Below, piece after piece: positions 16,332 to 23,876 of a stretch of DNA of 35,914 bases. Position numbers and translations under genes: made by a program. This DNA comes from Desulfocapsaceae bacterium. GTDB lineage: Bacteria; Desulfobacterota; Desulfobulbia; Desulfobulbales; Desulfocapsaceae. The notes beneath the pieces were generated by a model. That model was not told where the DNA came from. It searched no databases and worked only from the letters and a program-made list of their open reading frames with translations. The stretch covers positions 1 through 35,914 of the forward strand of contig JARLHL010000107.1 of NCBI GenBank assembly GCA_031292275.1, read 5' to 3'. Within the stretch, counting starts at the first letter, position 1. The number at the start of each line of letters is the position of its first letter.

Positions 16332-17324
16332 AACGCCTCCTTCGGGCCCGTGTATCGCATCCGGCCGGCACGGCCCCTTCCCCGCTCTCGCCGGCATCGG
16401 GCATCAGGATCGGCCGAAAGCAGGAAACAGCGCCAGCTTCGGTGCTGATCGAATCTGCCGGCGAAAGGGACAGTACTCCCCGAAAATCAAAAGGGCAAGA
16501 TCAGGAGGAGTCAGACCATGCGGCAGCCTGCCCAACTCCTGCCGCCGTCCTTCAGGGGCGCAGCATCGATAACATCATTCTTTTTTATCAGACAAATACA
16601 GCGATAAAGCTCCATCAATTGCACGGTTTTTCGCAGCGTACCCCTTAGGATATTAAGTTATTTGCAACTAATATCGGCATATTACAGACTTACAATCCCG
16701 ATGCGAAAGAAGGTGGCCTCTTGACAAACACACGTTCTGTTTTTTACCCGCTGCCACATGTTCCGCTCCGCAATAATTTTTCAGGATACGCTGCTGATAA
16801 TTAATTGCACTTTGATTTCTTTTATGTTACCTAGGGTGCTGTTACATGAATTTAATCATAAAAACAGGCGCTTTTTAGACCGTCCTAAAACTAATGGGCT
16901 TTTCTGCTGGTCGGAAATTGATCAGTAACAAGTGTTCGCAGCAGAAGGTTTTGGAAAAATGTGCGGATTGTTTTTTTTCATTCTTTTATACGCCCTTTTT
17001 ATTCAGCAAAACAGTCATCGATACAGCCTCTCGATGCCCCTGGCCGCTGATCCCGGCGGAGTTTTCATCCGCCTTCTGCTCCGTGGGCGCCGCACGTCCT
17101 GCACCGACAGAAGTTGTTTACCTCCTACAAATATCCTTGAAGTCCTATATACAGTGTTCCGTCACAGAAGAGAAATTCCCCGGAAGGGAACATCTGCTGA
17201 GTCTGCTTTTGTCCCTGAAAAGGCGTTCTGGCGGCTGAATTCGGCAAGGATGCGGTGTTTTTTATTTTATCAGAAATGGAGGTGACGACAGGATACAACC
17301 ACTGTGAAGAATGGGGAGCGACAA

Positions 17325-17354
17325 TTGATTCGTCCACCGCAAACGAAATACAAT
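17325..17354 (+). promoter_or_regulatory. Sigma-70-type promoter candidate for satP
   Basis: TTGATT at 17325-17330 and TACAAT at 17349-17354 are spaced by 18 bases, with 4 and 5 matches to the consensus. A start near 17361 would give a leader of about 100 bases containing the hairpin at 17379-17417. Confidence 0.5.
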
Positions 17355-17378
17355 TTCCTTTCTTCCATGAATGATGTC

Positions 17379-17417
17379 TTTGTTGAAGACCAAGGAGAGG
17401 AGATCCTCTTCAACAAA
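17379..17417 (+). promoter_or_regulatory. Leader hairpin with an SD-like sequence in its loop
   Basis: TTTGTTGAAGA (17379-17389) is the exact reverse complement of 17407-17417. The 17-base loop contains AAGGAGAGGAG. There is no following T-run. The real satP ribosome-binding site (AGAGAGG, 17444-17450) is outside the stem. GAGGA/TCCTC inside the loop could form a competing fold. Confidence 0.5.
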
Positions 17418-17459
17418 TTGATGCAGCACTAAACAAACATTCAAGAGAGGGCGAATACG

Positions 17460-18059
17460 ATGGCAGAAACAAATATTGCAAATCCCGCTGTTGTTGGTCT
17501 GGCAGGTTTTGGTACCACTACTTTATTGCTTCAATTCCATAATTTCGGTCTGTGCGGTTCGGGCGTTGTTTTCTGTTGCGCCATGGCCTTTGGTGGTTTT
17601 GCCCAGCTTATGGCGGGCCTTCAGGAGTTTAAGACCGGGAACAATTTCGGCTACTGCGCCTTTTCCGCATACGGCGCATTCTGGATTGCACTCGGACTGA
17701 TTTTTCTCATGCTGGAGCTGCAGGCCCAAGGCGTCATCCCGGACAAGGGAGCACTTCATGTTACCGGCGGAGACCTCGGATGGTTCCTGGTAGCATACAC
17801 CGTCTTAACATTTTTCCTGTGGATCGGCTCCTTTGCCATTCATACGGCAATGGTTGCCACATTTACTACTCTTATCCTCGGCTTCATCGGACTCGATCTG
17901 GAAAAATTGGCTGGCATGGAAAGCATAGGGTTCATCACCACTGTCGACCTGACACTTTGCGCCCTCTGCGCCTTTTACATGATGGCGCATGTGATCTTCC
18001 TGCAGGTCTTCGGCAGGGATATCCTGCCCGTTGGCAAACCATGGGTCAAAAAGGGATGA
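17460..18059 (+). CDS. satP: Acetate/succinate uptake transporter, GPR1/FUN34/YaaH (SatP) family
   Basis: The 199-aa protein has six hydrophobic segments and the family signature near the N-terminus, NPAVVGLAGFG (canonical NPAPLGL). YaaH/SatP proteins take up acetate and succinate with protons through the inner membrane. The length is typical. The ATG at 17460 follows AGAGAGG with a 9-base gap. The gene is monocistronic: it has its own promoter candidate and leader upstream and a strong intrinsic terminator at 18155. An acetate channel would fit a sulfate-reducer-like or syntrophic lifestyle, but this is inference. Confidence 0.93.
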   Translation: MAETNIANPAVVGLAGFGTTTLLLQFHNFGLCGSGVVFCCAMAFGGFAQLMAGLQEFKTGNNFGYCAFSAYGAFWIALGLIFLMLELQAQGVIPDKGALHVTGGDLGWFLVAYTVLTFFLWIGSFAIHTAMVATFTTLILGFIGLDLEKLAGMESIGFITTVDLTLCALCAFYMMAHVIFLQVFGRDILPVGKPWVKKG

Positions 18060-18154
18060 GCACGCTGCTCTCCCTGAAGGGGAAATCAGGCAGCAGCCCG
18101 TACCGATATCGGGGCTGCCGGCGCAATATGGCCATCTCCTGACTTTTCTGTAAC

Positions 18155-18194
18155 AAAACCGGTGAAGCGTCTCAACGCTCCGCCGGTTTTTTTT
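18155..18194 (+). terminator. Intrinsic terminator after satP
   Basis: AAAACCGG (18155-18162) pairs with CCGGTTTT (18183-18190), and AGCGT with ACGCT inside, closing a CTCA loop; a run of eight T follows the CCGG. This is the strongest terminator in the window. Confidence 0.92.
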
Positions 18195-18477
18195 ATCGTT
18201 GCACAGAGGACAAGAGCTTGTAATTTCTGGCATCCGGCACCATCAGAACCTCGCTTTATTTCCATCCGGAAGAAAGCCCCCTTTGACTGAACTCCCCGGA
18301 CCCGTAATTTCATTGCCCTGCACTCGAATTTCATGCTATGCTTTTTCGGTAGTCGCCTGGCTCCGGTTCGTTTGCTGCCGCTTCCTTTCTGTACGGTGTC
18401 TCCGGCAGGGAGTGCTGACCCCTCCCCGGCGGAATTGCAGTGCCAGCGATCTATTTACCCTCACAAGGAAATCAACC
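18195..18477. other. Upstream region of ald
   Basis: No gene. It contains the promoter candidate at 18313-18342 and, at 18465-18470, AAGGAA, which serves as the ald ribosome-binding site. The long open frame to 18199 crosses this region but shows no protein-like features there. Confidence 0.5.
18313..18342 (+). promoter_or_regulatory. Possible extended -10 promoter for ald
   Basis: TTGCCC (18313-18318), an 18-base spacer and TATGCT (18337-18342) preceded by TGC form an extended -10-like site. Both hexamers have four consensus matches. An alternative, TTGACT at 18283 with TAATTT at 18305, is weaker at the -10. Confidence 0.35.
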
Positions 18478-19593
18478 ATGCTCATCGGAATACTGAAAGA
18501 GATCAAAGTTGCGGAAAATCGTGTCAGCATGACGCCGGCCGGGGTCGAGGCCATGGCCCTGCATAAGCATGATGTCCTGGTGGAAAAAAATGCCGGAGCC
18601 GGCAGCGGCTTTACCGATGAGGCCTATCAAAAGGCCGGGGCCAGGCTGGTCGAGACCGCTGAGGAGATATACGCCAGGGCGGACATGGTCATGCACGTCA
18701 AGGAGCCCCAGCCCTCCGAATATGCGCTTATCAGGGAAAACCAGATCATCTTCACCTACCTCCATCTGGCTGCGGACAAGAAGCTGACCCAGGCCCTGAT
18801 CAAGACCCGATCGGTCAACATCGCCTACGAAACCATCCAAAAGGCCGACCGCTCCCTGCCCCTTCTGATCCCGATGAGCGAAATCGCCGGCCGGATGGCG
18901 GTCCAGGAGGGGGCCAAATACCTGGAGATGCCGCAGGGCGGACGGGGGATACTGCTGGGCGGCGTTCCCGGAGTCGTACCCGGCGTGGTGCTGATCTTAG
19001 GCGGCGGCATCGTCGGCATCAATGCGGCCAAGATCGCCTGCGGCCTGGGGGCCAGGGTCTACCTGCTGGATACCAACCTGGACCGCCTCCGCTACCTGAG
19101 CGAGGTAATGCCCAGCAACTGTTTTACGGTCATGGCCAATTTGGCCAATCTGCGCGCCCTGCTCAAAGAGGCGGATCTGGTCATCGGCGCCGTCCTGATC
19201 CCCGGCGCCAAGGCCCCGAAGCTGATCACCCGGTCCATGCTCAAGGACATTAAGGCCGGCACAGTCCTGGTGGATGTGGCCATTGACCAGGGCGGCTGTT
19301 TCGAGACATCAAGGCCGACCACCCACACCCAGCCCACCTTCGAGGTCGATGGGATCATCCACTACTGTGTGGCCAATATGCCGGGTGCCGTGCCCAAGAC
19401 CTCAACCATCGCCCTGACCAATGCCACGCTGCCCTACGCCCTGGCCATTGCCGAGAAAGGCTGGCAGGCGGCCTGCCGGGAGAGCCATGAGATCGGCCTC
19501 GGAGTCAATGTCGTCCAGGGGCAGATCACCTGCAAGGGAGTTGCCGACGCCTTCGGCATGCCATACGTCCCCATAGACTCCCTGCTGAACTGA
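18478..19593 (+). CDS. ald: Alanine dehydrogenase
   Basis: The 371-aa enzyme catalyses the reversible NAD-dependent deamination of L-alanine to pyruvate and ammonia. It matches the family end to end: MLIGILKEIK at the start, the substrate-binding Arg15 in ENR, Lys75 in VKEP and catalytic His96 in YLHLAAD. The dinucleotide fold LILGGGIVGINAA and the C-terminal run HYCVANMPGAVPKTST follow. I chose the ATG at 18478 with AAGGAA 7 bases upstream; the frame extends 93 codons further but without similarity. It is followed by an intrinsic terminator and appears monocistronic. Confidence 0.97.
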   Translation: MLIGILKEIKVAENRVSMTPAGVEAMALHKHDVLVEKNAGAGSGFTDEAYQKAGARLVETAEEIYARADMVMHVKEPQPSEYALIRENQIIFTYLHLAADKKLTQALIKTRSVNIAYETIQKADRSLPLLIPMSEIAGRMAVQEGAKYLEMPQGGRGILLGGVPGVVPGVVLILGGGIVGINAAKIACGLGARVYLLDTNLDRLRYLSEVMPSNCFTVMANLANLRALLKEADLVIGAVLIPGAKAPKLITRSMLKDIKAGTVLVDVAIDQGGCFETSRPTTHTQPTFEVDGIIHYCVANMPGAVPKTSTIALTNATLPYALAIAEKGWQAACRESHEIGLGVNVVQGQITCKGVADAFGMPYVPIDSLLN

Positions 19594-19607
19594 CGTACCC
19601 GATTTCC

Positions 19608-19633
19608 CGGCACTGCCACCAGTGCCGTTTTTT
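19608..19633 (+). terminator. Intrinsic terminator after ald
   Basis: CGGCACTG (19608-19615) pairs with CAGTGCCG (19620-19627) around a 4-base loop and is followed by six T. It lies 15 bases after the ald stop. Confidence 0.9.
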
Positions 19634-19648
19634 GCCAAATCCCTACCC

Positions 19649-20875
19649 ATGACAACATCGATGAAAAATACGTCAAAAAAGCAGCCTCCCTATGCGGGCT
19701 TTGAGCAGGGACCTACTCGACCGCCCAGTGAGGCCGCAAGCCTGCTGATCCGCATCACCCGCAACTGTCCCTGGAACCGCTGCATCTTCTGCCAGATCCA
19801 TAGAGACAATACCTTTTCCCTGCGGCCCGTGGACCATGTCCTGATGGACATCGACACGATCCACCGCCATGTAGGGCTCATTCGCAAGGTCATCGGCGGC
19901 CCAGGAAAGATCACCAGAGACCATATCCTAGCCCTGACGGCCTGGACGGAGCCTGATGAACTCAAGGTGCTGAACGCCGCGCTGCACTGGGCCAGAGACG
20001 GCATGCGGACCATCTTTCTCCAGGATGCCAACAGCCTGATCATCAAGCCCCGGGACCTGATCTCCATCCTGACTCACCTGCGAAAGCGCTTTCCCTGGGT
20101 AGAGAGGATCACCTCCTACGCCAGTTCCCACACCCTTGCCCGCATCGACGACCGGGACTTGAACCAGATCGCCGCCGCCGGCCTGAACCGCATCCATATC
20201 GGCATGGAATCGGGTTCCAATAAAGTTTTGGCCATGGTCAACAAAGGGGTAGACCGGGAGGTCCATGTCCAGGCCGGCCTGAAAGTCAAAAGGGCCGGGA
20301 TGGAGCTTTCCGTATACGTGATGCCGGGCCTTGGCGGCAAGGCCCTAAGCCACAGTCATGCCGCGGAGACGGCGGATATGCTGAACCGGATCAATCCCGA
20401 CTTCATCCGGCTGAGCACGTTGGCTATGCCCACCCATCCCTGGAACCTCAAACAGCTCGGTCGGGAAAACTTCGTCAGGCAGAACGATCGGGAGATTGCG
20501 CTGGAACTCCTGTTCCTCCTGGAAGACCTCAAGGGAATCACCTCCACGGTCCACAGCAATCATATGCTCAACCTCTTTGAAGACATGGAAGGGACCTTTC
20601 CGCAGGACCAGGAGAAGATGATCGCCATCGCCCAGGAATTCCTGGGCATGCCCGTAGACGAGCAGGTGCTCTATCAGGTGGGACGCCGGATCGGTTTCTT
20701 CACCGGACTGCGCGACCTGCAGGATCCCATCAAACGGGCCCGGGCCGAAAAAACCTGTTCCTATCATGGGATTGGCCCTGATAATGTGGATGCAGCCATC
20801 AGTAAGATGATGAAAAACTTTTTCAAACTGGAGACTGCCGCCACTGCCATTCCGACCCTTATTCCGGCCTTATGA
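19649..20875 (+). CDS. Radical SAM protein with a CX4CX2C cluster motif
   Basis: The 408-aa protein has a cluster motif NCPWNRCIFC near residue 40, in which the first two cysteines are four residues apart instead of the usual three. The barrel continues with a glycine-rich strand, the Elp3/MiaB/NifB-like block NRIHIGMESGSNKVL and MPGLGG. No B12-binding or SPASM domain is seen, and the C-terminal 120 residues are not recognised. The substrate is unknown. The annotated start is the ATG at 19649; an in-frame GTG at 19622 lies inside the ald terminator, and the ATG at 19661 is also possible. No good ribosome-binding site is visible for any of them. Confidence 0.85.
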   Translation: MTTSMKNTSKKQPPYAGFEQGPTRPPSEAASLLIRITRNCPWNRCIFCQIHRDNTFSLRPVDHVLMDIDTIHRHVGLIRKVIGGPGKITRDHILALTAWTEPDELKVLNAALHWARDGMRTIFLQDANSLIIKPRDLISILTHLRKRFPWVERITSYASSHTLARIDDRDLNQIAAAGLNRIHIGMESGSNKVLAMVNKGVDREVHVQAGLKVKRAGMELSVYVMPGLGGKALSHSHAAETADMLNRINPDFIRLSTLAMPTHPWNLKQLGRENFVRQNDREIALELLFLLEDLKGITSTVHSNHMLNLFEDMEGTFPQDQEKMIAIAQEFLGMPVDEQVLYQVGRRIGFFTGLRDLQDPIKRARAEKTCSYHGIGPDNVDAAISKMMKNFFKLETAATAIPTLIPAL

Positions 20876-20931
20876 GCAAGGACGATTTTCTCCGCCGGAT
20901 ACGGTTTTCCCCTGACGGATCTCCCGCTCTT

Positions 20932-20982
20932 TATAAAACAGGCTGCTGAATATGCCGCCTGGATTCCTGCGACATGCAGCCT
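20932..20982 (-). terminator. Possible terminator for the minus-strand PstS/OmpA gene
   Basis: AGGCTGC (20940-20946) pairs with GCAGCCT (20976-20982), with a wobble-paired inner helix. On the minus strand it is followed by GTTTTATAAA. It lies about 170 bases past the stop of the gene at 21151. Nearby at 21065-21080 is the palindrome GATGATATCATC of unknown role. Confidence 0.35.
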
Positions 20983-21150
20983 CATAATTCCGCAGGATCT
21001 CCATCGTCTTCGGCGGGACTACACCATAGGTCTGTATACCGTCAAGATACCATCATGATACCGAGATGATATCATCACAGACTGGTCTTGAAAGAAAGGG
21101 GAAGCACAATATCAACCCTCAGGACAGCATGACAGCCGGCACCTGCAAGA

Positions 21151-23553
21151 CTATTTCAGCCAGACCTCAACCCGCCTGTTTTTTTCCCTGCCCTGCTCGG
21201 TGGCGTTGGAGGCCACCGGGTTTTCCTGACCGCAGCTGAAGATCTCGCCCACGCTGATACCGCGGGCCCGCAATTCCGAGGCCACCAGCTGGGCCCTGGC
21301 CATGGCCAGCCTGTAATTATTCTCATAATTCCCTGAATTATCAGCAAAACCAGCAAGAACAATCCGTTTGTCCAGTTTGTTTTCCAGAAAGACAATGATA
21401 CGGTCCAGGTCATGCATGGAACGGTTATCCAGGGCCGTTTCATTCTTTCTGAACCTGAAATTCAGCGACAGACGGTTGGCATTTTTGACCGAATTGAGAT
21501 ACTCCCGGATCTTCGGGGGTGCATCCTTACTCTCATGCTCAGCGGGCTCCAGGGGAAAGGTCCTGATGTTCATATCGACAAATCCGCTCTCCTGCACAAT
21601 TTTCTGCCCCTCGGCAGAAAGAACGAAGTTGATGAAGGGTGCGACATTGGGGTTTTTCGGGATGGAGGCCGTGTACATATACAGTCGCCGGGAAAGAGGA
21701 TAGTCCTCGGTGGCCACCGTGAAAAAGTTCGGATAGATGGCCAGGGCCCCCTCTTCAGAGACCGCCAGGGCCTTAGACTCTCTTACGTAGGGAAGGCCGG
21801 TAAAACCGATTCCCAGAGGGTCGCGGGAGACGTCGTCGGACAACTCCGCATTTGACTCATAGCGTCTGGCGCCAGCGGCAAGCGTCTCCTGTTCGCCTAG
21901 AATAATGCTCTTAAAGGTATCATAGGTACCGGAATTGCCGTCACGGGCATAGACCCCGATCGTCCCCTTCGCGCCATGCAGATCCTGCCAATCGGCAAAC
22001 CTGCCGGCAAAGACCTGCTGCAGATCCTTTACCGTTATCTGGTTGAGAATATTGCCTCTATTGACAATGACAGCAATGCCGTCAAGCCCGACCACATGCT
22101 CGTTGGCCAGAGAGGTCATCTCTCCCAGGAAGGAAAGCTGTTCAATCTCCCCCTCCTTGATCTTCCTGGAGGCATCACCGATATCACAGGTTCCAGTCTT
22201 CAGATCCTCGAAGGCTGTTGCAGAACCGTGGGCCTGGATCTCAACGGCAACACGTCTGCCGTTCACCATCGCCCTGATTATCACCTCGTTCTCCTGAGCA
22301 CCGGGCACACCGGCAATGTCAACGGCATTCAGCCGGGTCTTCAGATAGGCGGTTACCAGCGCCGGGGCAAGGACGGCACCGATGGTGTTGGAACCGTGCA
22401 GCCTGAGAAGGGTCTCTTCGGCAAGAGGCGGACCAGCCTGAGGGACCAGCCCTGTCATCCCGTCGGCAGGAGCAGTCCCCACTGGCAAAGCGGCCTCCGC
22501 ATTCCCTCCGGCGGTGCCCGGAAAGGCCTTGCCGGCCGCTCCTGTCCCGGAAGGATCGCCCCCCTTCTGCGCTTCGCCCTTATCGGCAGCCTGGGCATTC
22601 TCCGGATCCGCAGAGCGGTCCTGCAGACTCTTCTTCCCGGAGACCCTGCCGCCTGAAGAAAAAACAGCCGGGTTCATTCGCCCGTTCCTGCCCTCGTCCC
22701 GAATGGCATACTGCTGAAAGAAGGTCAGGGCAACGAACAGAACAACCATCACCGCAACGCAGATACCGGCATATTTTCTCACAAACCCCCGCGGCCTCCC
22801 CCTTTCGGGGACAGCGGCCCCGGCACATTCATCTTCCGGCTGATCCATGAGACCGGCAAGCACCCCCATGCCGGGCACCGTCTGCCCCTGTTCTTCTCCT
22901 GCTTCATCCAGACTGAGGCTGGCCGTAAGCAGCAGTTGCTGGACATCCATATCAATGTTCGGGGGAGGAAATTTCTTGACTTTGACCTCCTTTATCTGCC
23001 CCTGCCTCCAGGAAATAATCTGACAGAAGGCCTTTTCCCCCTTGAATCCGGCAACTTCGGCATAGGTAATACGCCCGTCGCTGATCAGAATGATCCCCTT
23101 GTGCGCGTCCTTTTTAATCAGGATCGCCTTGGTCACCCTGTTCATGCAGAGCATCTGCACGTAGTCCGCCAGACTGATCCCGGTAATAAGGCCTGAAAAT
23201 CCCTCGCCATCGAAAAGTTGCTTTATACTGCTGACAATTGCCGGAAAATCGAGGGGTTTTCGAACCTGATCATAGATCCTGGGCAAAGTCTTTCTGCTGG
23301 TAGAAGCATCTTCCAGGATGATCATGAAGGAGGCTGCCGGCTGTTTCACCTGCAGATACGGTATGATATCTTTGCCGCCATCGGTCTTGATCAGGGCGTT
23401 CACCAGAATGAGATCAAAATCATGCAGCCCGGCCAGACGCATGAGACCGGGCAAGTCACCGCAGACGGAAACCTCATAGGACTCAGCCCGAAGAAGCTTT
23501 TCCAAGGTCAGGACGACATTATGATCAGGGTCCGCTATAAGAATTTTCTTCAT
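21151..23553 (-). CDS. Pseudo-receiver/DUF4388/TM/PstS-like/OmpA multidomain protein
   Basis: This 800-aa protein appears to span the inner membrane. Residues 1-115 resemble a response-regulator receiver (ILIADPD, VRKPLD), but the phosphoacceptor position has Asn52 (FDLILVN), so phosphorylation is unlikely. Residues about 118-225 match DUF4388 (GLITGISLADYVQML, then ISDGRITYAE). A polar linker leads to one membrane segment near 258-280. A proline/alanine/glycine-rich stretch follows, then a PstS-like periplasmic binding domain (LRLHGSNTIG, VYARDGNSGTYDTF) and a C-terminal OmpA peptidoglycan-binding domain (FADNSGNYENNYRLAMARA, NRRVEVWL). PstS-OmpA fusions are known; the cytoplasmic pseudo-receiver and DUF4388 are the odd part. 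The ATG at 23553 has GGTGGAGGA just upstream. No PstABC or PhoU genes are near, so transport is doubtful; sensing or envelope anchoring is more likely (inference). Confidence 0.88.
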   Translation of the reverse strand: MKKILIADPDHNVVLTLEKLLRAESYEVSVCGDLPGLMRLAGLHDFDLILVNALIKTDGGKDIIPYLQVKQPAASFMIILEDASTSRKTLPRIYDQVRKPLDFPAIVSSIKQLFDGEGFSGLITGISLADYVQMLCMNRVTKAILIKKDAHKGIILISDGRITYAEVAGFKGEKAFCQIISWRQGQIKEVKVKKFPPPNIDMDVQQLLLTASLSLDEAGEEQGQTVPGMGVLAGLMDQPEDECAGAAVPERGRPRGFVRKYAGICVAVMVVLFVALTFFQQYAIRDEGRNGRMNPAVFSSGGRVSGKKSLQDRSADPENAQAADKGEAQKGGDPSGTGAAGKAFPGTAGGNAEAALPVGTAPADGMTGLVPQAGPPLAEETLLRLHGSNTIGAVLAPALVTAYLKTRLNAVDIAGVPGAQENEVIIRAMVNGRRVAVEIQAHGSATAFEDLKTGTCDIGDASRKIKEGEIEQLSFLGEMTSLANEHVVGLDGIAVIVNRGNILNQITVKDLQQVFAGRFADWQDLHGAKGTIGVYARDGNSGTYDTFKSIILGEQETLAAGARRYESNAELSDDVSRDPLGIGFTGLPYVRESKALAVSEEGALAIYPNFFTVATEDYPLSRRLYMYTASIPKNPNVAPFINFVLSAEGQKIVQESGFVDMNIRTFPLEPAEHESKDAPPKIREYLNSVKNANRLSLNFRFRKNETALDNRSMHDLDRIIVFLENKLDKRIVLAGFADNSGNYENNYRLAMARAQLVASELRARGISVGEIFSCGQENPVASNATEQGREKNRRVEVWLK

Positions 23554-23790
23554 TCCTCCACCTTCCCCTGCCTCTTGCAGCCCGGGTCTCTGTATACATG
23601 GCAAAAAATCCTGAAAACCAGACCATACTTACAAAACTGAAATTCGATTTCTGTTACGATCCCGTTAGTATTTCCTCCCCGCCCATCAAATCCGCCGCCG
23701 GGATCGGGACAGCGTCTGCCGCCAACAGAGCTCTATTTCAATCCTATTCCTTTTCTAATACGGACCGCTCATAGTGATCGAGAGTCATTA

Positions 23791-23820
23791 TTGACGGGAA
23801 CAATCACGTCCGGATTTATT
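23791..23820 (+). promoter_or_regulatory. Possible promoter for the olsF-like gene
   Basis: TTGACG (23791-23796), an 18-base spacer and TTTATT (23815-23820) give 5 and 4 consensus matches. Just downstream ATCAAT (23827-23832) and ATTGAT (23844-23849) can pair, flanked by TCCGG and CCGGA. Confidence 0.4.
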
Positions 23821-23876
23821 GGCCCAATCAATACTTTTCACCGATTGATCCGGAAAGAATCTGCCATGGAGCCCCC

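Larger units (their letters stand above)
16332..17459. other. 1.1-kb spacer, partly AT-rich, upstream of satP
   Basis: No ORF with family-like features is seen; frames at 16894-17285 are cysteine- and phenylalanine-rich without domain signals. Between 16600 and 16900 the sequence is clearly richer in A+T than the coding regions around it. Items found: a 7-bp inverted repeat GCGGCAG/CTGCCGC (16520-16545), a possible 29-codon ORF at 16518-16607 with AGGAGGAG 7 bases upstream, an operator-like palindrome TTTTAG-N6-CTAAAA (16873-16890), the satP promoter candidate (17325-17354) and the leader hairpin (17379-17417). Confidence 0.5.

Noticed and set aside
16721-16749. Perfect TTGACA at 16721 as a promoter -35
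   Set aside because: At 17-18 bases spacing the -10 would be TTACCC or TACCCG, both poor, and no gene follows for 700 bases.
16894-17285. Two overlapping plus-strand ORFs of about 115 codons in the satP upstream region
   Set aside because: Cys/Phe-rich, no ribosome-binding site, no family-like pattern, and the satP promoter candidate follows; best read as non-coding.
21065-21080. Palindrome GATGATATCATC as an operator
   Set aside because: It lies between convergent gene ends where no promoter is expected; too short to claim a role.
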